From Melioribacteraceae bacterium 4301-Me (GTDB lineage Bacteria > Bacteroidota > Ignavibacteria > Ignavibacteriales > Melioribacteraceae), in NCBI GenBank assembly GCA_041538185.1, contig JBGORM010000006.1:62001-126000 (forward strand): a stretch of DNA of 64,000 nucleotides, in the 5' to 3' direction. The position numbers were made by a program, and so were the translations under genes. The notes beneath the pieces are model-generated. The model searched no databases and was not told where the DNA came from. It worked only from the letters and a program-made list of their open reading frames with translations. The first letter of the stretch is position 1; the number at the start of each line of letters is the position of its first letter. Below are positions 28,673 to 40,099 of the stretch, in pieces.

Positions 28673-31117
28673 TTAAGCTCCATCTGTGCCGTTTTCTTCA
28701 GGAACTACACGAGCAATATCTGCAATTTCATCTCCTTCAGCAAGTCTAATTAATCTAACTCCTTGCGTATTTCTTCCCATAACTCTTATTTCTGCAACTG
28801 ATTGTCTAATTACAATCCCTTTTACGGTTATAATTACCAGTTCATCATTATCGTTAACTTCCATCATTGCAATAAGTTTACCATTTTTCTCTGATGTCTT
28901 AATTGTAATCACACCTTTTCCGCCGCGACGAGTTAGTCTATAGTCCTCAATTTCTGATCTTTTCCCAAAACCTTTTTCAGTAACAACCATTAATGTGCTT
29001 GCATTTCTAACCACAATCATTCCGATAACCATATCGCCCTTACCAAGTTTAATTCCTCGTACACCCGTTGCAGTTCTTCCCATTTCTCTAACATCCTTTT
29101 CATTGAAGCGGATTGCCATTCCATTTTTAGTACCAATAATAATGTCATTATTTCCATCGCTTAGTTTTGCTTCAATAAGTTTATCGCCTGGTGCAAGGTT
29201 AATAGCATTTATACCGCCGCGTCTTATATTCGAGTAAGCAGAAAGAACTGTTTTCTTGATTGTACCTTTTTCGGTGGCCATTACAATATATTTATCATTA
29301 CTAAATTCCTTAACGGTTACAAAAGCAGTAATTTTTTCTTCTTTATCTTTTTGGATTAGATTTAGAATAGACCTTCCTTTGGCTGCTCTTCCGCCTTCTG
29401 GAATTTCATGTACTTTCAACCAATAGCATTTTCCTTTGTCAGTAAAGAACATAATGTAATGGTGAGTAGAAGCAACAAACATATGTTCAATAAAATCTTC
29501 ATCTTTAGTACCAGCACCTGTTACCCCTTTTCCGCCACGCGCTTGACGCCTGTAGCCGCTGACCGGAAAGCGTTTTATAAATCCTTGATGCGAAATTGTA
29601 ACCACTACATCTTCCTCAGCGATAATATCTTCTAAGGCAAATTCTTTATAATCATGAATTATTTCCGTTCTTCTTTCATCACCGTATTTTTCTTTTAATG
29701 CTAATAGTTCTTCTTTTATAATTTGATTTCTTTTCTTCTCGTTGTTTAGAATCCCTTTCAATTTCTCAATTAGTTTTATTGTTTCTTTATATTCATCTTC
29801 AATCTTTTTACGCTCAAGACCTGTTAGTCGCTGCAATCTCATATCAAGAATTGCTTTAGCTTGAATCTCAGAAAGCTTAAACTTTTTCATTAAGTTATTT
29901 TTTGCTGTCTCTACATCTTTTGACTTCTTTATTGTTTCAATAACAGCATCAATATTATCGAGCGCAATAATATATCCTTCTAAAATATGTGCTCTTCTTT
30001 CAGCCGCATCCAAGTCAAATTTTGTTCTTCTTATAAGCACATCCATTCTATGACGAAGGAAGTGTTCCATGGTTTGCTGTAACGTAAGTACTTTTGGAAC
30101 ACCATTTACAAGCGCAAGCATTATAACACCAAAAGTAACTTGCATTTGTGTGTGCTTAAATAATTGATTTAGAGTAACAGCCGGCTGTCCGTCTCTTTTC
30201 ATTTCTATTACTATACGCAACCCGTCTCTATCTGATTCATCTCTAATATTTGAAATGCCATCTACTTTGTTTTCGCGAACAAGCTCAGCTATTTTTTCTA
30301 TCAAAGAAGCCTTATTGACTTGATAAGGAATTTCAGTTATTACAATGTTTTCTCTGTCGTTTTTAAGGGTTTCAACATTAGCTTTAGCACGTATCACAAT
30401 TCTTCCACGCCCAGTAAGGTAAGCTTCTCTTACGCCTTCGTAACCATATATTATGCCCCCTGTAGGAAAATCCGGGGCTTTTACATATTTCATCAGGTCT
30501 TCCGGTTTAAGCTTTGGGTTATCTATCATAGCAACAAGACCATCGACAATTTCGCCCAAGTTATGTGGTGGTATATTAGTAGCCATTCCGACCGCAATTC
30601 CACTTGCTCCATTTACAAGTAAGTTCGGCAAATAAGAGGGAAGTACTGTTGGTTCTTGGAGAGATTCATCAAAATTAGGTGTAAAGTCAACAGTGTTCTT
30701 ATCCAAATCACGAAGCATTTCTTCAGCAATTCTAGCCAGTCGCGCTTCAGTGTAACGCATTGCAGCTGGAGAATCACCATCTATTGAGCCAAAGTTGCCC
30801 TGGCCATCAATTAAAGGATAACGAAGAGAGAAATCCTGCACCATCCTCACCATAGTATCATAAACTGCGCTATCGCCATGTGGATGGTATTTACCAAGAA
30901 CTTCCCCAACAATACGTGCTGACTTCTTATAAGGCTTATTATAAGAAAGTCCAAGTTCATGCATTCCATAGAGAACTCTTCTATGAACCGGTTTAAGACC
31001 ATCTCTTACATCAGGTAATGCTCTGGCTACTATAACGCTCATAGCATAATCTATGTAAGAAGATTTCATCTCTTCTTCTAAGGAAACTGGTATTACTTTT
31101 TCAAATATGGTTGTCAT
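28673..31117 (-). CDS. gyrA: DNA gyrase subunit A
   Basis: I place the start at the ATG of 31117 ('[20 protein letters not shown]'). An in-frame upstream extension to 31192 would overlap the mgtE-like gene and has no family support. The resulting 814-residue protein has the active-site tyrosine at residue 122 ('[10 protein letters not shown]') and the quinolone region '[11 protein letters not shown]', with Ser 83 and Asp 87 as in susceptible E. coli. The C-terminal part carries the beta-pinwheel with a GyrA-box-like 'RRGGKGV' turn. GyrA cuts and rejoins DNA and works with GyrB, encoded two genes upstream. It is the last gene of the minus-strand replication block. Confidence 0.97.
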   Translation of the reverse strand: MTTIFEKVIPVSLEEEMKSSYIDYAMSVIVARALPDVRDGLKPVHRRVLYGMHELGLSYNKPYKKSARIVGEVLGKYHPHGDSAVYDTMVRMVQDFSLRYPLIDGQGNFGSIDGDSPAAMRYTEARLARIAEEMLRDLDKNTVDFTPNFDESLQEPTVLPSYLPNLLVNGASGIAVGMATNIPPHNLGEIVDGLVAMIDNPKLKPEDLMKYVKAPDFPTGGIIYGYEGVREAYLTGRGRIVIRAKANVETLKNDRENIVITEIPYQVNKASLIEKIAELVRENKVDGISNIRDESDRDGLRIVIEMKRDGQPAVTLNQLFKHTQMQVTFGVIMLALVNGVPKVLTLQQTMEHFLRHRMDVLIRRTKFDLDAAERRAHILEGYIIALDNIDAVIETIKKSKDVETAKNNLMKKFKLSEIQAKAILDMRLQRLTGLERKKIEDEYKETIKLIEKLKGILNNEKKRNQIIKEELLALKEKYGDERRTEIIHDYKEFALEDIIAEEDVVVTISHQGFIKRFPVSGYRRQARGGKGVTGAGTKDEDFIEHMFVASTHHYIMFFTDKGKCYWLKVHEIPEGGRAAKGRSILNLIQKDKEEKITAFVTVKEFSNDKYIVMATEKGTIKKTVLSAYSNIRRGGINAINLAPGDKLIEAKLSDGNNDIIIGTKNGMAIRFNEKDVREMGRTATGVRGIKLGKGDMVIGMIVVRNASTLMVVTEKGFGKRSEIEDYRLTRRGGKGVITIKTSEKNGKLIAMMEVNDNDELVIITVKGIVIRQSVAEIRVMGRNTQGVRLIRLAEGDEIADIARVVPEENGTDGA

Positions 31118-31166
31118 AGTTACACAATAATTTATATGTTCAAAAAATTTTTCCTTGTTTTTATAC

Positions 31167-32159
31167 TTACAACAATAGTGTGGCCATTCCAAAGTAAAAA
31201 AGAATAGTGCAGATATCAGTTAATGCAAGTGTTACTGGCCCCGCTGATATTTTGGGGTCTAATTTAGTTTTATGCAAGATTGTTGGAACACTCACACCCC
31301 ATAAAGCTGCTTGAAGTTCAATCAATAAAATACTTAAGCCTATTGCCAGTCCCGCTAATGCTGTCCCTTTCCAAATAAAAATAATAATTACTACTAAAAC
31401 ACTACAACTAATGCCTAACAAAAGCGAGGTTTTCAATTCCTTCAATAAATATTTCAAATACCATTTGAAAGACGGCGACACTGTATGAAGCGCTTGCACA
31501 GTAAGCGTCATACTTTGAACACCTACACTTTCACCTAAGCCGAGAACAAGAGTTAAAAAAAACGCGATTATTAAACTTTCAGCAAGGGTTCTCTCAAAAA
31601 GGACTGCAAATGCTGCGCAAATTGTTCCGCTGATAATTGTAGTAAAAAGCCAGGGTAATCTAATTTTCCAAGCTTTCAGCGGTGACGCATTTTTTATTTG
31701 GTTTATATTAAAACCTATCGTCTCAAATATATCATTAACAAGTCTACGTTCATCTATATCTGGTTCTAGATTAAGCATTTCCTCTGTAAAAACGTTAGCA
31801 TCAACAACACCAATAAGCTGTTGATTCTTATTTATAATAGGAAGTGCAAGGAATTTATAGGTAACAAAAAACTCGCATGCGTCGTACACTGTTGAATTAG
31901 ACGGGAGAGCTGCTACTTTATTGACCATTATCTCTTCTATTTTTTTCTCCAAAGGTGCTGTTAAAATTCTGCGTGTAGGCAGCACACCTACGAGCCTGTT
32001 TTCGTCATCGACCACATAAAAATAAACTATCCTTTCACCAACACCTTCTTTTCTTATTTTATGTAATACTTCATTTACTGTAAGATTTTTATTAAGTGCT
32101 GTAAAATCTTTTCTAGCCAAATTTAAAACTGATTGCTGATATGTATGTTTTTTGTCCAT
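31167..32159 (-). CDS. mgtE: MgtE-family magnesium transporter lacking the N-terminal domain
   Basis: This 330-residue protein has two CBS domains ('[20 protein letters not shown]' and '[20 protein letters not shown]'), a connecting helix and a membrane domain of about five helices with '[20 protein letters not shown]' (the pore signature) and the closing '[17 protein letters not shown]'. Typical MgtE has about 450 residues with a helical N domain before the CBS pair. Here that domain is absent, so Mg2+ gating by the N domain cannot apply. The gene lies between gyrB and gyrA, 50 bases before gyrA. No M-box-sized leader is present: only 67 bases separate it from gyrB. Confidence 0.9.
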   Translation of the reverse strand: MDKKHTYQQSVLNLARKDFTALNKNLTVNEVLHKIRKEGVGERIVYFYVVDDENRLVGVLPTRRILTAPLEKKIEEIMVNKVAALPSNSTVYDACEFFVTYKFLALPIINKNQQLIGVVDANVFTEEMLNLEPDIDERRLVNDIFETIGFNINQIKNASPLKAWKIRLPWLFTTIISGTICAAFAVLFERTLAESLIIAFFLTLVLGLGESVGVQSMTLTVQALHTVSPSFKWYLKYLLKELKTSLLLGISCSVLVVIIIFIWKGTALAGLAIGLSILLIELQAALWGVSVPTILHKTKLDPKISAGPVTLALTDICTILFYFGMATLLL

Positions 32160-32226
32160 TCATACTAGTTCAAAGTTCTAAAGATAATGTTTCATCCCAA
32201 TTTTAATTTCATTGTTGTACAAACTA

Positions 32227-34248
<2,022 letters not shown>

Positions 34249-34533
34249 TTATAAAAAACGGATTGATGTGATAATATTCTCGTTATAGTATCTATTAATT
34301 TTTTCTATCATTAAATTTTTTTTAAAGCTCAGCTCGCTTCTCCATATTGAATTTTCTGTTTTTATGTACAGTATCCCACGTGAAACTTTCACTGCCTTAA
34401 CGATTTTTTTTAGTTCAGGAAAAATTTTAGGGAAATCTTCTACCACACTGAAGTTTCTCATAAATTTCCTAATACCCTCAAAATCTTTCTCTTTGTCGAG
34501 TACTTCTGATATGCTCTTAAATTTACTAAACAT
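34249..34533 (-). CDS. DUF721/DciA-like protein
   Basis: This 94-residue protein fits the DUF721 family. The core 'VVEDFPKIFPELKKIVKAVKV' is followed by the strand pair 'GILYIKTENSIWRSELSF' and a last helix. In many bacteria the gene lies between recF and gyrB, as here. Members include DciA, the ancestral loader of the replicative helicase, though small Bacteroidota DUF721 proteins are less studied. It overlaps recF by 8 bases and is 12 bases before gyrB, so it is part of the replication operon. Confidence 0.78.
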   Translation of the reverse strand: MFSKFKSISEVLDKEKDFEGIRKFMRNFSVVEDFPKIFPELKKIVKAVKVSRGILYIKTENSIWRSELSFKKNLMIEKINRYYNENIITSIRFL

Positions 34534-35632
34534 AAGTAACTTTTCCTTGTTCTACATTAAATATAGTTGTGTTTTCTTTAGAAAGACTGTTCATGTTTGT
34601 TAAATCTGTCATAGTTATAAACGCTTGGCCGATTTGGGTTATGTAATCACTGATTTTGCTGGCTCTGTATGCATCCAATTCACCGAAGACATCATCCATT
34701 ATAAAAATAGGGGTTTTCGATAATTTCTCTTTTAAGTAAAAAAACTCTCCGAATCTTAAAGCTATTTGAAAGGTCTTATGCTGTCCCTGCGAACCAAATC
34801 TTTTTAGTTCCAAATTGTTTACTTTAAATACAAACTCATCTCTATGAGGACCTACCAAATTAATTGCTCTTTTAATTTCATTATCTCTTTCTACTTTAAG
34901 AAGCTGTTTAAAATTCTCTTTAATGTCGGCATCATTTTTAACAAAAGTCTGATAAACTATTACTGGTAATTCTGTTTCTTTTAGCAAGAAATTATAAGAT
35001 TTTTTAAGATATTGATTAAACTCCTTCTCGAAACTTTTTCTATGTTCAATTATTTGTGTACCCAAGTTTATCAAAGATTCTGTCCACACATCTAATTGTT
35101 CAATTAAATTATTTTTTTTTGCATCTCTAATTTGCAATAACACGTTAGCCCTTTGCCGCAATGTCTTGTTGTAGTCTATCAATATTTTTAAGTATGTTTG
35201 ACTTGCTTGCGAAATAACCATATCAACAAATCTTCTTCTATCAGATGGGCTTCCCAAAGTTAAAGCATGGTCTGCTTGTGTTAGAACTACAATTGGAAAT
35301 TTACCAAATATTGATGTAGCACTACCAATCAACTTGTTGTTCAAATAGTAAGTTTTTTTACTGCGTAATTTATCGTAAGAAATGGTAACAATATCTTTGG
35401 TATGCTCTATAAATTTTCCAGATATTTCAAAATTGTTTTCACCAAAAGTTACAACATCAGATTCCGATGCTTGGTTTAAGTTTTTTGTGGTGCACAAATA
35501 ATAGATTGCCTCTAAAATTGAAGTTTTTCCTTGCCCATTTCCGCCTACAAAGTAATTTAGCTTTTCGGAGAATTCTAAACTTGTTTTTCTATGCTGCCTA
35601 AAGTTAGTTAAATCAATTTGTTTAAGAACCAT
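34526..35632 (-). CDS. recF: DNA replication and repair protein RecF
   Basis: This 368-residue protein has a P-loop 'FVGGNGQGKTSILEAIYYL' (about residues 28-46), the signature-type region 'RFGSQGQHKTFQIALRFGE' and Walker B 'PIFIMDDVFGELDAYR' near residue 315. These make it an SMC-like ATPase of the RecF family. RecF binds gapped DNA and helps load RecA. The gene lies 2 bases after the dnaN stop and overlaps the DUF721 gene, the classic dnaN-recF-gyrB layout. Confidence 0.95.
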   Translation of the reverse strand: MVLKQIDLTNFRQHRKTSLEFSEKLNYFVGGNGQGKTSILEAIYYLCTTKNLNQASESDVVTFGENNFEISGKFIEHTKDIVTISYDKLRSKKTYYLNNKLIGSATSIFGKFPIVVLTQADHALTLGSPSDRRRFVDMVISQASQTYLKILIDYNKTLRQRANVLLQIRDAKKNNLIEQLDVWTESLINLGTQIIEHRKSFEKEFNQYLKKSYNFLLKETELPVIVYQTFVKNDADIKENFKQLLKVERDNEIKRAINLVGPHRDEFVFKVNNLELKRFGSQGQHKTFQIALRFGEFFYLKEKLSKTPIFIMDDVFGELDAYRASKISDYITQIGQAFITMTDLTNMNSLSKENTTIFNVEQGKVTYV

Positions 35633-35634
35633 AT

Positions 35635-36762
35635 TTAGTTATTTAAGCGAACCGGCATTAAAAGCATCATAAGTTCTTGATTTTCTTTTTTTTCGACCGG
35701 TTCTATTATAACCGCTTTTGTAGGTGAATGTAATTTAAATCTAATTTCTTCCTCACTACCAAGATGTGTGAGTATGTCACTTAAATAAGCCGAGTTAAAT
35801 CCTATTTCTATTGGTTCACCTTTGTAATCACAAGTAACTTTCTCTTCGCCGGAAGCGCCTAAGTCAACATCCTCTGCAGATACATCAATCACTTCCTTGT
35901 TAATTGTAAGTTTCACTTTTCTTAAGTTTGACGTGGTAAATAACATCATTCTTCTTATAGATTCATGCAGTTCTTTTGTTTTTACTTTAAGTAAAAATTC
36001 ATTTTCTAATGGGATTACACTCATATAGTCCGGGTATTTGTACCCAATTAATCGTGTTATCAGTTCTATATCAGTTAACTTAAAGGCTGCATGTGTTTTA
36101 GTAAAGTAAATATTAACATCCTTTTGATCTAAAATCTTAGTTAAAACAGATACCGCACGTTCCGGAACAATATATTGTTGAAATGAATCTAATTTTATGT
36201 TTTTCTTAAGTAAATTAACCAACCTGTGACCATCTGTTGTTACAAATCTTAATCCTTCTTCACCAAATTCAAAAAGAACACCCATCATTGCTGGTCTAAT
36301 TTCTTCTTTACTGATTGCAAAAGCAGAACGTTCAAAAGCTTCTTTTAATTCATCACCATTAATTGTTATTTCATTTAATTCTCCTGCTTCTGCATTAGAA
36401 ATAGTCGGTATTTCAGGAAATTCCCCTGCATCTAAATAACTTATAGAATACTTTCCTATATCGGTAGTTAAATTTAATTTTCCATTACCTATAGTTTTAA
36501 AATGAATAGTAGTTTCCTTTAAAGATTTCACAAAATCAAATAAAAGACGTGCCGGAACTACCATTTTAAAATCTTCATCTGCAACTACATTTAATGATGA
36601 TTTAAGAGATATTTCTAAGTCTGTAGCATATATAGTTAACAATCCGTCTTTAATTTCGAAAAGAAAGTTCTCCAAAATAGGCATGGGCGTTCTGCTCGGC
36701 ACAGCAGGAAATATTCGATTTAAAAGTTTTTCAAGCTCCTTACTGTTAACTTTAAATTCCAT
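35635..36762 (-). CDS. dnaN: DNA polymerase III beta subunit (sliding clamp)
   Basis: This 375-residue protein is the full-length clamp of three repeated domains, beginning 'MEFKVNSKELEKLLNRIFPA' and ending with the typical 'MLLMPVRL' motif. It also has 'RPAMMGVLFEF' and 'FVTTDGHRLV' in the middle domain. The clamp forms a dimeric ring that ties the polymerase to DNA. It is the first gene after the dnaA-dnaN spacer on the minus strand. Confidence 0.97.
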   Translation of the reverse strand: MEFKVNSKELEKLLNRIFPAVPSRTPMPILENFLFEIKDGLLTIYATDLEISLKSSLNVVADEDFKMVVPARLLFDFVKSLKETTIHFKTIGNGKLNLTTDIGKYSISYLDAGEFPEIPTISNAEAGELNEITINGDELKEAFERSAFAISKEEIRPAMMGVLFEFGEEGLRFVTTDGHRLVNLLKKNIKLDSFQQYIVPERAVSVLTKILDQKDVNIYFTKTHAAFKLTDIELITRLIGYKYPDYMSVIPLENEFLLKVKTKELHESIRRMMLFTTSNLRKVKLTINKEVIDVSAEDVDLGASGEEKVTCDYKGEPIEIGFNSAYLSDILTHLGSEEEIRFKLHSPTKAVIIEPVEKKENQELMMLLMPVRLNN

Positions 36763-37162
36763 AAAATCTCCTCATAGTATTGTTAAAATTATTAAAAAAA
36801 CTCATGACATTCAATTTAACTGCTCTTATAGTAAGCAGTCTCTTTACAGACTAAATCTATAATTAACATTTTTATATAAATAAAAGATTTAGAAAAAATT
36901 TACTTTCATTAGTAATTATGATGTGGATATGTTAATATTATGATAATTATTGTTTGGTAAGTCAAAAAGTAGAAAAGCAATAAAAAAATATATGTGGATA
37001 TTTTCTTAATATTTGGCAGATACACATACAAGAATGTTAATTTATAAAATTATTAACAAGAAACTAATAGCTTATTAACATGATATTAACATAAAATAAT
37101 TTTTGAATTATTTTGAGTGATTAAGTAAAGCAATTTTGAAAGGCAAAGTAAAAATGAATAAA
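36763..37162. other. dnaA-dnaN spacer: candidate replication origin
   Basis: This 400-base, very AT-rich gap between dnaN and dnaA has no gene. Two identical DnaA-box-like 9-mers TGTGGATAT (reverse ATATCCACA) lie at 36922-36930 and 36993-37001. An octamer TATTAACA occurs at 37051-37058, 37073-37080 and 37084-37091, and inverted (TGTTAATA) at 36930-36937, with a 7-of-8 copy at 37035-37041. Two of these extend to TTATTAACA, two bases from the consensus box. The AT-rich repeats could serve as the unwinding element. Origin assignment is inference. Confidence 0.6.
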
Positions 37163-38557
37163 CTAAGAAATACTCAGTTCTATTTTACTTTTTATAGAAT
37201 TTATTTTTTCGCGAAGTTGAGCATCTTTTTCTATTAAGGTTTCTATATTATTGCAAGCATGAATTACTGTGGAATGATCTCTACCACCGAAATGCAAACC
37301 AATAGTTTTTAGGGAAGAATTAGTGAGGTTTTTAGATAAATACATAGCAGTTTGACGGGCTAAAACAACTTCCTTTCTTCTATTTTTTTCTCTTACTTTG
37401 TTTTCGTCGACTGCAAAGAATTCACATACAACACGAGTGATAAAGTCAATTGATACATCAACGCGCTTGGTAGTAGAAATTTCCTTTACCGTTTTTTTAA
37501 CAAGCTCAAAATCGATTTGCTTGGAGCTAAGAGAGGCATTTGCAAGAAGTTTAATTAAACAACCTTCAAGTTCACGAATATTTGTAGTAATATTATGTGC
37601 GATGTATTCGAGAATGTTGCCAGGTAAAATAAAGCCGTAAGATTCACTTTTATTTTTTAATATAGCAATTCTTGTCTCGAAATCAGGCGGCTGTATATCT
37701 ACAGTAAGTCCCCACTGGAATCTTGAAATGAGTCGCTCGTTCAATCCTTTTAAATCTTTTGGTGGTTTATCGCTAGATAAGACAATTTGTTTTCCTGACT
37801 GATGTAACGTATTAAATATATTATAAAACAAATCTTGAGTTTTTTCCTTGCCCATTAAAAATTGTATGTCGTCTATAATTAAAACATCCATGCTTTTATA
37901 AAAATTTGCAAACTCATTTGCAGTGTTGTTTTGAATTGATTCCACGAACTCAACAGTAAAAACATCAGAAGATACATATATGACTTTCTTGAAATGTTGT
38001 TTTTCTAAAATTTTGTTGCCAATGGCGTGTATTAAGTGTGTTTTTCCAAGACCGACACCGCCGTAAATAAAAAGTGGGTTAAAAGAAGTTTCACCAGGAT
38101 TTTCAGCAACTGCAATTGCAGCGGCACGAGCCAATTGATTTCCTTCTCCTTTAATAAAGTTTTCAAATGTATACCTGGAATTTAAATAAGTCTCAACTGT
38201 AGAGTGTTGCTTATTATCATGGTTAACAGATGAATCAGATGACTGTGTAATTGGTGTGTCTGTATCTGGAGATTCTTTTTCTTCCAGAACTATATAAACG
38301 AGCTTGCCTTCTGGTCCTAAAACCTGATGAATGATATTATTAATTAAAGCATTGTGATGTCCTTCAATCCATTCTATAAAGAAATTATTAGGGACATATA
38401 TTTTTAAAGTAGCTCCGTCTAATTCATAAGGTTTAATAGGTAAGAACCAAGTATGATAAGTTATAAATGGTACATTTTCTTTTATAATACTTAAAAACTC
38501 TTTCCAAATGGTGTTAGGGTCTTTGTCTGAAGAAAGTTTTACAGCAAGTTCACTCAT
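37163..38557 (-). CDS. dnaA: chromosomal replication initiator DnaA
   Basis: I choose the ATG at 38557 ('MSELAVKLSSDKDPNTIWKE'). An in-frame TTG 15 bases upstream would run the coding region through a perfect DnaA box, so it is unlikely. The 464-residue protein has the N-terminal helical domain I, a variable linker, an AAA+ ATPase with Walker A 'GGVGLGKTHL' (about residue 169) and Walker B 'VLIIDDIQF' (about 229), and the C-terminal DNA-binding signature 'FGGRDHSTVIHACNNIE'. DnaA-ATP opens the origin. The box just ahead of the start suggests autoregulation. Confidence 0.97.
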   Translation of the reverse strand: MSELAVKLSSDKDPNTIWKEFLSIIKENVPFITYHTWFLPIKPYELDGATLKIYVPNNFFIEWIEGHHNALINNIIHQVLGPEGKLVYIVLEEKESPDTDTPITQSSDSSVNHDNKQHSTVETYLNSRYTFENFIKGEGNQLARAAAIAVAENPGETSFNPLFIYGGVGLGKTHLIHAIGNKILEKQHFKKVIYVSSDVFTVEFVESIQNNTANEFANFYKSMDVLIIDDIQFLMGKEKTQDLFYNIFNTLHQSGKQIVLSSDKPPKDLKGLNERLISRFQWGLTVDIQPPDFETRIAILKNKSESYGFILPGNILEYIAHNITTNIRELEGCLIKLLANASLSSKQIDFELVKKTVKEISTTKRVDVSIDFITRVVCEFFAVDENKVREKNRRKEVVLARQTAMYLSKNLTNSSLKTIGLHFGGRDHSTVIHACNNIETLIEKDAQLREKINSIKSKIELSIS

Positions 38558-38562
38558 AAAAG

Positions 38563-38571
38563 TTATCCACA
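38563..38571 (+). promoter_or_regulatory. perfect DnaA box TTATCCACA
   Basis: TTATCCACA matches the consensus DnaA box exactly. It ends 6 bases upstream of the chosen dnaA start codon, so DnaA bound here would block dnaA transcription or translation initiation signals. Confidence 0.8.
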
Positions 38572-38762
38572 AGTAGAAATATTAAAAAACTTAGAAAACA
38601 GCTAGTTAATTAACTTTATGTAAAATTAGTTGAAAATTGTCAACAAATTATTAACATCAAAGAAACCTAATAAGTCCTTAGAAGACAATAAGTTATAAAT
38701 AAACAAGGTTAAAAATGAACAAACATTAGTGCACTTATATAAGAAGTTGTTAGTAAATAATA

Positions 38763-38780
38763 CTGTGAAACGTTTCACAG
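38763..38780. promoter_or_regulatory. 18-base perfect palindrome (LacI-type operator look-alike)
   Basis: CTGTGAAACGTTTCACAG is a perfect palindrome. Its core TGAAACGTTTCA resembles operators of LacI-family repressors. It also contains the two half-sites of the ParB site parS (TGTTTCAC and GTGAAACA) in swapped order, which may be coincidence. No LacI-family gene is in the window. The binding protein is unknown. Confidence 0.5.
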
Positions 38781-38965
38781 AAAAAAGTTATCAACAAAAT
38801 GTCAACATAGTTTTCGCTCCTCGAAAGCGTTGCAAAATATCATTTAGAAAATTTATGCGCAAATTAATTCTTACAAAAAATTTTTAGTGCTACCTAGCAC
38901 ATTAATTTTTATTGAAAATGCTCTTTTATATTTTTTAATACAAGAAAAAAATTAGAGTGAAAAAT

Positions 38966-39940
38966 ATGAATAAGATATTAATTGTTTTTACTGGAGGCAC
39001 TTTTTCAATGAAAATTGATGAAGAAACAAAAGCAGCGGTTCCCCATTTTCATGGTAAAGAATTATTGGACATGATACCAGAAATTAACCAATATGCAAAA
39101 ATTTCAATGTACGAATTTGGAAATTATCCAGGCCCACACATGACCCCTGAATTAATGTTAAAGCTTTCTAAAAAAATAAAAAAGTTTGTTAAACGAAAAG
39201 ATATTGACGGTATAATAATAACTCATGGTACAGATACATTAGAAGAAACGGCGTATTTTTTAGATTTAACTGTAAATACAACTAAACCTATTGTGGTTAT
39301 AGGAGCAATGAAGACAAGTACAGAACCGGATTGGGATGGACCAAGAAATCTGATAGATGCAATTCATGTATGCAATAATCCAAATAGTAGAAAAATGGGC
39401 GTTTTGGTTTGCTTGAATGGGGAAATTAATGCAGCAAGCGAGGTTACTAAAACGCATACAGAGGATATTGAAACGTTTCATAGTTTGGACTTTGGGGCTT
39501 TGGGTTTTGTTGACAGAGGAAAAGTGTTTTTTAACAGAGCGCCTAGAAAACTAGAAACAATATCAACAGACAAAATTGTTTCAAATGTGGATTTAATTAA
39601 AGTTTACGCTGGGATGAATGAAAAATTTTTTAAATTCTCTGCCGATAGCGGGACTAAAGGAATTGTAGTTGAAGCTATGGGCGTCGGCAATGTTCCACCT
39701 AAAGCTTTTGATGGAATTAAATATGCAATAAGCAAAAACATTCCAATCGTGTTGGTTTCAAGATGTCCAGCAGGTGAAACATTAGATATATATGGCTACC
39801 CAGGCGCCGGAAAGTGGTTAAAACAAATAGGCGTGATTTTTGCAGATTACCTTAATGGGCAAAAAGCGAGAATAAAGTTGATGATTTGTTTAGGCAAAAC
39901 GAAAGATATGAAACGCATAAGAAAATTTTTTGAAGGGTAA
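38966..39940 (+). CDS. asparaginase-family amidohydrolase
   Basis: A GTG at 38957 is possible, but I prefer the ATG at 38966 ('MNKILIVFTGGTFSMKIDEE'). The ~324-residue protein has both catalytic threonine motifs of L-asparaginases: 'FTGGTFS' near the N-terminus and 'ITHGTDTLEETAYFL' (Thr near residue 88, with the Asp next to it). Later parts include 'GAMKTSTEPDWDGPRNL' and 'GVGNVPPKAFDGI'. It should release ammonia from asparagine, or act on a related amide such as Glu-tRNA(Gln) in GatD-like enzymes. No signal peptide is visible, which favours a cytoplasmic type I enzyme. Confidence 0.88.
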   Translation: MNKILIVFTGGTFSMKIDEETKAAVPHFHGKELLDMIPEINQYAKISMYEFGNYPGPHMTPELMLKLSKKIKKFVKRKDIDGIIITHGTDTLEETAYFLDLTVNTTKPIVVIGAMKTSTEPDWDGPRNLIDAIHVCNNPNSRKMGVLVCLNGEINAASEVTKTHTEDIETFHSLDFGALGFVDRGKVFFNRAPRKLETISTDKIVSNVDLIKVYAGMNEKFFKFSADSGTKGIVVEAMGVGNVPPKAFDGIKYAISKNIPIVLVSRCPAGETLDIYGYPGAGKWLKQIGVIFADYLNGQKARIKLMICLGKTKDMKRIRKFFEG

Positions 39941-40099
39941 TATCTAATAGCAAGTAACATCTTTAGATAAATTAAAACAATAAGTAATTGGACTTAGATG
40001 TTTATGCCTTCCGTTAAATTTTTCTATTTAAAAAATTACCATCTGCGCTCAATTGGCGCCTATAGTATTGATGTATTACAGATTTTACAAAATAAAAAG

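Larger units (their letters stand above)
38558..38956. other. dnaA upstream region with DnaA boxes and an 18-base palindrome
   Basis: This gap between the divergent dnaA and asparaginase genes carries a perfect DnaA box TTATCCACA at 38563-38571, next to the dnaA start. It also has TTATTAACA at 38648-38656 and TTATCAACA at 38788-38796, and TGTCAACA at 38639-38646 and 38800-38807. A perfect palindrome CTGTGAAACGTTTCACAG spans 38763-38780. A hairpin GTGCTA-CC-TAGCAC spans 38887-38900, close to the asparaginase start. It is either the second half of a bipartite origin or the dnaA control region. Confidence 0.6.

Noticed and set aside
28673..31192. gyrA start at 31192
   Set aside because: The added 25 residues have no GyrA character and would overlap the mgtE-like gene; ATG 31117 fits, with Tyr 122 as in E. 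coli.
32160..32226. M-box magnesium riboswitch ahead of mgtE
   Set aside because: Only 67 bases separate the genes and no M-box-like stem pattern is visible.
37163..38572. dnaA start at TTG 38572
   Set aside because: The extra codons lie in the perfect DnaA box TTATCCACA; ATG 38557 gives a normal DnaA N-terminus.
38763..38780. parS site
   Set aside because: The half-sites are in the reverse order to parS (TGTTTCAC-GTGAAACA), so ParB binding is not supported, and no parAB genes are in the window.
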